Positions 1 through 5,196 of a stretch of 6,164 nucleotides of DNA are shown here, in pieces; position 1 is the first letter of the stretch; every line of letters starts with the position of its first letter. The DNA comes from an uncultured Lachnospiraceae bacterium (GTDB lineage Bacteria > Bacillota > Clostridia > Lachnospirales > Lachnospiraceae). The notes beneath the pieces were generated by a model. That model saw only the letters and a program-made list of their open reading frames with translations. It was not told the origin of the DNA and made no database searches. The translations under genes and the position numbers were made by a program. Location of the stretch: contig USJG01000137.1 of assembly GCA_900554925.1 (NCBI GenBank), positions 1-6,164 of the forward strand. The letters are read 5' to 3'.

Positions 1-908
1 TTGCCGGAGTGGCCACGGGCGCAGGCATTGGCGTAGGCGTGGCGCTTAGGCTGAAATCCAGTCCGCTGACTACAGTTTCGGCAGCGGTTGCCGGTATGGC
101 AGGGGGCTTTGCCAGCAAAATGCTTGACGGAACTATGTTAGTGGAGGGCAATCTGGTGTTTGCCGGCGTAGGAGAGCCGCTGGGGGCATTTCTGGCAGTG
201 ATTACCTGTGTATATGTGGGCCGGCTGGTATCCGGGAAAACCAGGGTGGACATTCTGGTAACGCCTTTTGTGTGCATTGTGTCCGGTTCCGCAGTAGGAC
301 TGCTTTTAGGGCCCGGCATTTCCAGATTCATGACCTGGCTGGGTTCTGTCATCAACTGGGGAACAGAACAGGCACCCTTCCTGATGGGGATCGTGGTATC
401 TGTACTTATGGGTATCATTTTGACACTGCCTATCAGTTCAGCGGCTTTAGGCATTATATTAGGCTTGAACGGTATTGCCGCCGGTGCGGCCACGGTGGGA
501 TGCTGTGCCAATATGATAGGCTTTGCAGTGGCTTCTTTCAGAGAAAATAAGATAAATGGATTGCTGGCCCAGGGATTGGGTACCAGTATGCTGCAGATTG
601 GCAATATTGTGAAAAAGCCAGTAATCTGGCTGCCGGCAATCATTACCTCGGCAATCCTTGGTCCGGTATCGACCTGCGTGCTTGGAATGACTAATAATGC
701 CACAGGCTCCGGTATGGGGACTGCGGGGCTGGTGGGACAGATCAATGCTTATCAGACCATGGTAAGCCAGGGAGCATCACCCGGTATTGTCTTACTGGAA
801 ATTATTTTGATGCATATTGTAATACCGGCAATTCTGGCACTTGGCATTTCTGAATTTATGCGAAAAAAAGGGTGGATCAAAACAGGTGATATGAAACTGG
901 ATATTTAA
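1..908 (+). CDS. PfoR-like / PTS EIIC-type integral membrane protein (PTS_EIIC_2 family), 5' end missing
   Basis: The reading frame is open from the left edge (first whole codon at 3) to TAA at 906-908, giving about 301 visible residues. A GTG at 9 is in frame, but the coding frame continues through it without an obvious ribosome binding site, so I read this as a fragment lacking roughly 40-60 N-terminal residues. Most of the visible sequence is hydrophobic, Gly/Ala-rich membrane segments. Landmarks typical of PF13303 (COG3641) are a GLNGIAAGAA stretch, an IVKKPVIWLPAI stretch and a GSGMGTAGLVGQINAY motif near the C-terminus, followed by a last membrane helix and a short basic tail. The family is annotated as a sugar-PTS IIC permease component and includes PfoR of Clostridium perfringens, once proposed as a regulator of perfringolysin O. 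No IIA or IIB gene is next to it, so substrate and energy coupling are unknown. Family assignment is good; a sugar-transport role is inferred. Confidence 0.82.
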   Translation, partial: AGVATGAGIGVGVALRLKSSPLTTVSAAVAGMAGGFASKMLDGTMLVEGNLVFAGVGEPLGAFLAVITCVYVGRLVSGKTRVDILVTPFVCIVSGSAVGLLLGPGISRFMTWLGSVINWGTEQAPFLMGIVVSVLMGIILTLPISSAALGIILGLNGIAAGAATVGCCANMIGFAVASFRENKINGLLAQGLGTSMLQIGNIVKKPVIWLPAIITSAILGPVSTCVLGMTNNATGSGMGTAGLVGQINAYQTMVSQGASPGIVLLEIILMHIVIPAILALGISEFMRKKGWIKTGDMKLDI

Positions 909-913
909 AGCCT

Positions 914-936
914 GGGGACAGAAGTTATCAGTCCCC
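914..936. terminator. Symmetrical hairpin between convergent genes, possible weak bidirectional terminator
   Basis: GGGGAC at 914-919 pairs with GTCCCC at 931-936. After one A-A mismatch, GA/TC adds two pairs around a 5-nt loop. The hairpin starts 5 bp after the stop of the PTS-like gene, and its 3' arm lies inside the end of the response regulator gene, whose stop complement is at 928-930. Neither side has a strong run of T: the plus side reads CTCAGCC and the minus side only AGGCTTTAAAT. Termination would therefore be weak or assisted. Confidence 0.45.
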
Positions 937-1644
937 CTCAGCCATTCTGTACCCAATGCCGATCTCCGTAAACACATATTCCGGCGTGGCGGGATTTTTT
1001 TCGATTTTCCGGCGGATATTGGCCATATTAACTCGAAGAATCTGGTTATTGTTATCAGTGTAAGGCCCCCAGATTTTTTCCATGATAAAGGTGTAAGTAA
1101 GCACCTTGCCGGAATTTTTGGCAAGGAGCGTAAGCAGCTTATACTCAATTTGCGTCAGGTGGATAATATTGTCATTGAGTGTAACCACATGATTATCAAA
1201 GTTAATTGTCAGGTCGCCATAATGGTAGGGCTTCTGGTGTATGGAGGACATATCCTGCATCTGACTGCTGTGGCGTAAGGAGGTGCGGATCCTTGCAAGC
1301 AGCTCTACGGTGCTGAAGGGCTTGGTGATATAATCGTCGGCTCCATAATCCAGGGCCCTGGCTTTCTCATGCTCATTGCTGCGGGCAGAGATGACTATGA
1401 CAGGTACGGCAGTCCACTCCCGAAGGCGTCTTATGACCTCCATACCGTCCATATCGGGAAGCCCTAAATCCAGCAGGATAATATCAGGACAAAGAGAAGC
1501 CGCCAGGTGCAGGCCATCTGCACCGTCAGCAGCGGTGGTGATCTTGTAATTTTGATTTCTCAGTGTGGTAGAGATAAAAGAGCGGATATTTTCCTCGTCT
1601 TCAATTAGTAAAATACTGTTTTTGTTCGCTGTAGTCTTAATCAT
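928..1644 (-). CDS. kdpE: KdpE-type response regulator (OmpR/PhoB family)
   Basis: A 238-residue cytoplasmic DNA-binding response regulator, close to the usual length. The receiver domain spans about residues 10-122, with the acidic pair E15/D16, phospho-acceptor D59 in LLDLGLPDMDG, switch residues S86 and Y105, and conserved K108 in TKPF. The winged-helix DNA-binding domain spans about 143-236. Its LTQIEYKLLTLLAKNSGKVLT stretch, the WGP after the recognition region, and the ending TEIGIGYRM resemble KdpE more than PhoB or OmpR. The ATG at 1642-1644 is preceded by AGAAAGG six bases upstream, which fixes the start. It is the second gene of a two-gene operon, 11 bp after the kinase stop, so its partner is almost certainly that kinase. 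Classical KdpE activates kdpFABC for potassium uptake; those genes are absent here, so the real target may differ. All residues needed for phosphorylation are intact. Confidence 0.87.
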   Translation of the reverse strand: MIKTTANKNSILLIEDEENIRSFISTTLRNQNYKITTAADGADGLHLAASLCPDIILLDLGLPDMDGMEVIRRLREWTAVPVIVISARSNEHEKARALDYGADDYITKPFSTVELLARIRTSLRHSSQMQDMSSIHQKPYHYGDLTINFDNHVVTLNDNIIHLTQIEYKLLTLLAKNSGKVLTYTFIMEKIWGPYTDNNNQILRVNMANIRRKIEKNPATPEYVFTEIGIGYRMAEGD

Positions 1645-1650
1645 AATGAT

Positions 1651-1657
1651 CCTTTCT
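1651..1657 (-). promoter_or_regulatory. Ribosome binding site of the response regulator, overlapping the kinase stop codon
   Basis: On the minus strand AGAAAGG lies six bases before the regulator ATG and overlaps the TAG stop of the kinase (1656-1658). Ribosomes finishing the kinase therefore run onto the regulator's start signal. This suggests translational coupling of the pair. Confidence 0.7.
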
Positions 1658-2732
1658 ATGGACTGTTTTCATTTTTATTTTCTCTGGGCAGCGTAAAAGT
1701 AAACTGGCATCCATTTTCGTGGTTGGCTGCAACGATGGTACCGTTATGGGCGGTAATGATGGTTTTACAGATGGAAAGGCCAATGCCCATGCCGCGATGT
1801 CCGTCAGAACTTCCCTCGGGATCATAGCAGGAACCGTCGAATATGGTACTTAGCTTATCCGGAGAAATGCCGATTCCATAATCTTTTACGCAGAAGGATA
1901 CCAGCGTATGAGTGCAGGTGACCGTTAATTCTACCGGAAGCTTGCTGCCGGAATGAACAATGGCATTTTCCAGGAGATTAATAATGACCTGCTCAATCAG
2001 CATAGCATCCATTGGTATCATCAAAAAGTCGTCGGGAACCTGCACAGTTACCTTGGCGTCAGGAAGCCTTTTGTGAAAACGGAGGATGGCTTCGGCCACA
2101 ACCTCTTCTACGGATTCCATGGAGGTGGCAATCTTCATGGAGCTTTGATTGATCCTTGTAACAGACAACAGATTTTCTACCATATTAAGAAGCCAGTTGG
2201 AGTCCTCACGGATATGCCCTACCAATTTCAGCTTTTCTTCCTCGCTTAAAGAGGAGTGGTTATCTATATAGGTGGAGCTGTTGCCGATAATGCCGGTAAG
2301 GGGAGTGCGCAGATCGTGAGAAACAGAGCGCAGCAGGTTGGCACGCATCTTTTCTTTTTCCGCATCCATAAGCAGTTTTTCTCTTTCTACTAAAGCGGCG
2401 GCCTGAGTTTTGATCTGCGTTGTCATGGTACTGACCATTACGGAAATGATCAGGGTAAACAGAAAGGTTACCGGATAGCCGGTCAAGGTAAAATTTACCT
2501 GAAAAAAGGGATAGGTAAATAAATAATTGATTCCTACCACACTGACCAGGGAGGCTACGATTCCGTAAATGTATCCGCTGGTAAAGCGGGCGGTAAGTAC
2601 AATAGCAGTAATATAAACCAGAGCAACATTTGTTGAATTTTCGGGAACTGCATGAAAGAACCAGAAGGCGATGACGGTAGCCAGTATCAGAAACATTATG
2701 GTAAGTAAAATATTTTTCAAAAAAAGCTTCAT
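1656..2732 (-). CDS. KdpD-like membrane sensor histidine kinase, short form (DUF4118 + HisKA + HATPase)
   Basis: I start this at the ATG at 2730-2732 (358 residues). It has AGAAAGG eight bases upstream and opens directly into the first membrane helix; the in-frame GTG at 2790-2792 has no ribosome binding site. Four membrane segments (about 7-27, 34-50, 53-72, 86-103) form a DUF4118-type bundle. A linker helix (104-133) leads to the dimerisation/phospho-acceptor domain with H139 in SVSHDLRTPLTG. The ATPase domain shows an N box (N252, E255, N256 in INLLENA), a G1 box (D284, G286, G288 in DYGIG) and a G2 box (RGMGIGLS, 313-320). These features match the C-terminal half of KdpD. Classical KdpD is about 900 residues, with an N-terminal KdpD domain and a universal-stress-protein domain, both absent here. 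All catalytic motifs are intact, so it should be an active kinase with an altered input. Its partner is the KdpE-like regulator downstream. Confidence 0.86.
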   Translation of the reverse strand: MKLFLKNILLTIMFLILATVIAFWFFHAVPENSTNVALVYITAIVLTARFTSGYIYGIVASLVSVVGINYLFTYPFFQVNFTLTGYPVTFLFTLIISVMVSTMTTQIKTQAAALVEREKLLMDAEKEKMRANLLRSVSHDLRTPLTGIIGNSSTYIDNHSSLSEEEKLKLVGHIREDSNWLLNMVENLLSVTRINQSSMKIATSMESVEEVVAEAILRFHKRLPDAKVTVQVPDDFLMIPMDAMLIEQVIINLLENAIVHSGSKLPVELTVTCTHTLVSFCVKDYGIGISPDKLSTIFDGSCYDPEGSSDGHRGMGIGLSICKTIITAHNGTIVAANHENGCQFTFTLPRENKNENSP

Positions 2733-2740
2733 GGTATTAT

Positions 2741-2747
2741 CCTTTCT
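2741..2747 (-). promoter_or_regulatory. Ribosome binding site that sets the kinase start
   Basis: On the minus strand AGAAAGG sits eight bases before the ATG at 2730-2732. It is the same sequence used by the downstream regulator. It supports the 358-residue form over a 378-residue form starting at the upstream GTG. Confidence 0.7.
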
Positions 2748-2756
2748 GTTTTCATT

Positions 2757-2785
2757 ATTATACCTTTTTGACCGCTGTGGGGCAA
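2757..2785 (-). promoter_or_regulatory. Sigma-A-type promoter of the kinase-regulator operon
   Basis: On the minus strand TTGCCC (complement of 2780-2785, four of six matches to TTGACA) is followed after exactly 17 bases by a perfect TATAAT (complement of 2757-2762). Transcription would start near 2750, giving a very short leader of about 18 bases that begins just before the ribosome binding site. The upstream GTG at 2790-2792 would then lie outside the transcript, which agrees with the chosen start. Confidence 0.65.
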
Positions 2786-2805
2786 TTGGCACTTAAATTA
2801 AATGG

Positions 2806-2846
2806 TGTTAAGATGTTGTTAAGGAAAAATTCATAGTATTTGTTAA
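2806..2846 (-). promoter_or_regulatory. Predicted OmpR/PhoB-family operator: TTAACA-N5-TTAACA plus a third TTAACA
   Basis: Read on the minus strand, TTAACA occurs at 2817-2822 and 2806-2811 separated by five bases, an 11-bp period (one helical turn). A third exact TTAACA is at 2841-2846. Direct hexamer repeats with about one-turn spacing are the normal target of winged-helix response regulators, and this pair fits the form of the Bacillus PhoP box (TT[A/C/T]ACA repeats). The pair lies about 56-72 bases upstream of the predicted kinase start and 47-63 bases upstream of the predicted lysozyme start. It could serve either promoter. Whether the adjacent KdpE-like regulator or a PhoP binds it is inference. 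Confidence 0.5.
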
Positions 2847-2856
2847 AAATCTGCTT

Positions 2857-2862
2857 TATAAT
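2857..2862 (+). promoter_or_regulatory. -10 element of the lysozyme operon promoter
   Basis: TATAAT at 2857-2862 is a perfect -10 hexamer 36 bases before the lysozyme ATG, so transcription would start near 2869. The matching -35 window (about 2833-2840, TAGTAT at 17-bp spacing) is a poor match. That is a common feature of promoters needing an activator. The third TTAACA copy sits inside the spacer. The ribosome binding site GGAAGGG follows at 2884-2890, eight bases before the ATG. Confidence 0.5.
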
Positions 2863-2898
2863 ATAGGTATCGGAAGATGCAAAGGAAGGGTAATAATA

Positions 2899-4458
2899 AT
2901 GAGCAAAGATTTTGATGGCGGCAGTGACAAAAGGTTATTGATCATCATGGGAATATTGGGGGCAGCCATTGTTGTTGGGATAATAGTTGTATTGCTCCTG
3001 TTTATTAAAAATGGAAAAAAAGAAAGGGAAGCTTTTGAGGAACAGGAAGCCCTGATAGAAGAATTAGAGGCCTGGCCCACCGATGAGTTGGAGAATGAAA
3101 GTGAAAATGATGCAGTTAATGTAATAGAAGAGGAAATACAGGAAGCCATGCAGCCCTCTGCGTCGCCTGAAACACAGACAAATGTAGCGATAGGGGCACT
3201 GGATGATGAACAGGACCCTCAGTCCTCAGGAAATGCGGGAAATGAAGGAAGCGGCGCCCAGGTAACGGTAGCAGGGATCAACGAAGATGAAACCTCAGGC
3301 ATCACTATGGGAATAGATGTATCCAAATACCAGGGGACGATCGACTGGAAAAAGGTAAAAGAGTCGGGAGTAGAATTTGCCATGATACGTGTGGGGTACA
3401 GGGCAAAGTCTACCGGCGAGATATTTGAGGACCCTACTGCAAGATACAATATGCAGGAGGCCCAGGCAGCAGGAGTAAAGATAGGAGCCTATTTCTTTTC
3501 TTCTGCGGTCAGCACTGAGGAGGCCAGGGCAGAGGCAGCCTTTACCAGGGATATTATAGCAAAGTATAAGATCACTTATCCGGTGGCTTATAATTGTGAG
3601 GATTTTCTCTCAGGCGACAGCAGGCAGTACGGTCTGGATGCTGCCACAAGAACCAGTTTGGCATGCGCGTTTCTGGACGAGATTGCGGCGGCAGGATATA
3701 CCCCTATGTTCTATGCTTCCAAAGGAGAGCTGGAGGGCAGCGCCCAGTGGGATACGCAGACATTAACCAGCAAATATAAGATATGGGTAGCCCAGTATCC
3801 CGATCAGCCCTATCCCCAGACAAATAAGTCCAGTTATTCCGGAACCCATGCCATGTGGCAGTACACCAGCCAGGGAACGGTAGAGGGCATTTCGGGAAAG
3901 ACAGATGTAAATATTGCTTATTTTGGCTATACCCAGGAAGCCCAGGCCAAGGATGAAACGCCGGCTGAGGTGGTGGAGGCAAATCCTGAGGTGGGTATTA
4001 TTTTTACAGAGGTAAATGAAACGGTAACTGCCAAGCAGGAAACAAATCTTCGGACAGAGCCCAGCACCTTAAGCGATGCGTCCATAGTAGGGAAGCTTGT
4101 ACATGGCGATACTGCTACCAGAACGGGAATCGGGCATAATGGCTGGTCAAGAATTATTTACAATGGACAGACGCTTTATGCAGTGACAAGCTATCTTACC
4201 ACGGATATGGAAGATACAGGACAGCAGGCGCCGCCGCAGGGCCCTGTTTATACACCGGTCAATGAACAGGTAACAGCAAAGATTGAAACCAATTTAAGAA
4301 CTCAGCCAAGCACGGCAAGCGACGATACGATAGTGGGCCTGCTTCATAATGGGGAAGTACTTACCAGAACCGGCATTGGTGATAATGGGTGGTCCCAGCT
4401 TGATTATAACGGTCAGACAGTGTATGCGGTCAGCAGTTATCTGACCGTAGTACAGTAA
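2899..4458 (+). CDS. Membrane-anchored GH25 muramidase (lysozyme) with two C-terminal SH3b domains
   Basis: A 519-residue wall hydrolase predicted to cleave the MurNAc-GlcNAc bond of peptidoglycan outside the membrane. A short charged N-terminus and one membrane helix (about 13-37), with no clear cleavage site, suggest a membrane tether. An acidic, low-complexity linker (about 40-135) with a Glu-rich helical start follows. The GH25 barrel runs about 136-345: MGIDVSKYQGTIDW carries catalytic D140, YPVAYNCEDF carries catalytic E234, MFYASKGE is a barrel strand, and AMWQYTSQG and TDVNIAYFGY form the C-terminal end. The aspartate usually two residues before the catalytic Glu (DxE) is asparagine here (N232). 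Two SH3b domains (about 369-435 and 451-517) probably bind wall peptides. The ATG at 2899 has GGAAGGG eight bases upstream. It is the first gene of a three-gene run and is divergent from the two-component operon. Family assignment is firm; tethering and the biological role (remodelling, separation or competition) are inferred. Confidence 0.93.
   Translation: MSKDFDGGSDKRLLIIMGILGAAIVVGIIVVLLLFIKNGKKEREAFEEQEALIEELEAWPTDELENESENDAVNVIEEEIQEAMQPSASPETQTNVAIGALDDEQDPQSSGNAGNEGSGAQVTVAGINEDETSGITMGIDVSKYQGTIDWKKVKESGVEFAMIRVGYRAKSTGEIFEDPTARYNMQEAQAAGVKIGAYFFSSAVSTEEARAEAAFTRDIIAKYKITYPVAYNCEDFLSGDSRQYGLDAATRTSLACAFLDEIAAAGYTPMFYASKGELEGSAQWDTQTLTSKYKIWVAQYPDQPYPQTNKSSYSGTHAMWQYTSQGTVEGISGKTDVNIAYFGYTQEAQAKDETPAEVVEANPEVGIIFTEVNETVTAKQETNLRTEPSTLSDASIVGKLVHGDTATRTGIGHNGWSRIIYNGQTLYAVTSYLTTDMEDTGQQAPPQGPVYTPVNEQVTAKIETNLRTQPSTASDDTIVGLLHNGEVLTRTGIGDNGWSQLDYNGQTVYAVSSYLTVVQ
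4003..4449 (+). repeat. Tandem intragenic duplication encoding two SH3b domains
   Basis: Two units of 67 codons (4003-4203 and 4249-4449) encode clearly related domains offset by 82 residues. Shared landmarks are VNE-VTAK-ETNLRT-PST at the start, TRTGIG-NGWS in the middle and YNGQT-YAV-SYLT at the end. A 15-codon Pro/Gln-rich spacer separates them. The DNA has diverged noticeably more than the protein, so the duplication is old and kept under selection. Confidence 0.85.
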
Positions 4459-4465
4459 GAATTTC

Positions 4466-4470
4466 GGAGG
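4466..4470 (+). promoter_or_regulatory. Strong, closely spaced ribosome binding site for the unknown basic protein
   Basis: GGAGG lies in the 16-bp gap after the lysozyme stop, only four bases before the ATG at 4475. The spacing is short, but no other start in this frame has a comparable signal. There is no promoter or terminator in the gap, so this gene is read with the lysozyme gene. Confidence 0.65.
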
Positions 4471-4474
4471 TCCT

Positions 4475-5128
4475 ATGCAGATACAGAGTGATTATAATTC
4501 CTATTCAGGTATCAGCTATGAGCAAAAGCATAATCATCATATAACCCAGTGCCTGCATGAAGAACAGCAGGCACACAATAAGGCTGCGGCTTCGGCAGCA
4601 GGCAGCAGGAAGGATACCCTCTCTTCAGGAAAATCCCGAAATGACTTAAAAGAGGAAAGCACGTATATCCATGAAGAGGCAGGCAGAGGGCCTGTGGGTA
4701 AGAAAAAGGGAAAGGGATTTGTGAAAGGTCTTTGGGAGGCTTTGGGAGAAGAGACTGTCTCCTCAGCTATTAAACAGATTTTTCCCTACAGGATCATCAA
4801 TAAGTGGGAAAATGTAAGGGAAAAGATTAAAGTCAGCGTAAGCACTGCTTTAAAGCGTTTCGGAAGAGAGGGGGCGGCTTTTGGAGCGCTGACTGATCCT
4901 AAAGGGCATTTCAGAAGGAAAAGGGAAGCGGATAAGCAGCTGGAAGAAAACAAAGAAAAGGGCACCAGACAAAAAGAAGGAGCGATTCCTGCCGCATTTT
5001 TATCAGACAGTCATCTGATGGATTCTTACAGTAAGACGGGGGCCTATTGCCGGTTAAATGAGAACCTGACTTACCAGAAAAAGAGTGTTTCCATAAAGCC
5101 GGAAAACCAATTTTTAAAAGAGGAATAA
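4475..5128 (+). CDS. Basic protein of unknown function in the lysozyme operon
   Basis: I do not recognise a named family. The 217-residue product has no signal peptide and no convincing membrane helix, so it is probably cytoplasmic or membrane-peripheral. It is rich in charge (about 38 Lys/Arg against 29 Asp/Glu, net basic). Residues 1-75 are polar and look disordered, with HNHH at 19-22 and an Ala/Ser-rich stretch near 36-44. A Lys/Gly cluster (75-81) precedes a segment that looks folded and amphipathic (82-140: GLWEALGEE, AIKQIFPYRIINKWENV, ALKRFGREGAAFGALTDPKGHF). A highly charged helix-like stretch (146-168) leads to a tail with DSYSKTGAYCRLNENLTY (183-200), which has the look of a conserved motif. 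Only two cysteines (26 and 192) are present. It starts 16 bp after the lysozyme stop and is almost certainly cotranscribed with it. It could be a regulator or partner of the hydrolase, but that rests only on position. It is a real gene judged by operon spacing, ribosome binding site and codon pattern. Confidence 0.8.
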   Translation: MQIQSDYNSYSGISYEQKHNHHITQCLHEEQQAHNKAAASAAGSRKDTLSSGKSRNDLKEESTYIHEEAGRGPVGKKKGKGFVKGLWEALGEETVSSAIKQIFPYRIINKWENVREKIKVSVSTALKRFGREGAAFGALTDPKGHFRRKREADKQLEENKEKGTRQKEGAIPAAFLSDSHLMDSYSKTGAYCRLNENLTYQKKSVSIKPENQFLKEE

Positions 5129-5132
5129 ATGC

Positions 5133-5161
5133 TTGATAAACCCCCTGGAAAACGGTATACT
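5133..5161 (+). promoter_or_regulatory. Sigma-A-type promoter of the GGDEF-like gene
   Basis: TTGATA at 5133-5138 and TATACT at 5156-5161 each match five of six consensus bases and are separated by exactly 17 bp. Transcription would start near 5168, about 29 bases before the ATG at 5197. The promoter begins just after the stop of the unknown gene. The third gene can therefore be made independently as well as by read-through. Confidence 0.7.
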
Positions 5162-5196
5162 TATAGGTATCAAAAGGAAATCTGGGAGAGGTTACT

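Noticed and set aside
272..550. 92-residue open frame on the plus strand inside the PTS-like gene
   Set aside because: It is a frame-shifted shadow of a clearly coding membrane protein, with Arg/His-rich composition typical of out-of-frame reading.
1953..2249. 98-residue open frame on the plus strand
   Set aside because: It lies fully antisense to the catalytic core of the histidine kinase, has no ribosome binding site, and its product resembles no domain.
2733..2792. 20-residue N-terminal extension of the kinase from a GTG start
   Set aside because: There is no ribosome binding site before the GTG, the predicted promoter lies downstream of it, and the ATG at 2730-2732 has a good ribosome binding site and opens directly into the first membrane helix.
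2733..2898. Riboswitch or small RNA in the divergent intergenic region
   Set aside because: The predicted leaders are only about 18 and 30 bases long and there is no stable hairpin with a T-tract. The region is better explained by two promoters and an operator.
2899..4458. Prophage or phage endolysin origin of the lysozyme
   Set aside because: GH25 enzymes occur in phages, but this one has an N-terminal membrane helix and acidic linker, no holin or phage genes nearby, and base composition similar to its neighbours.
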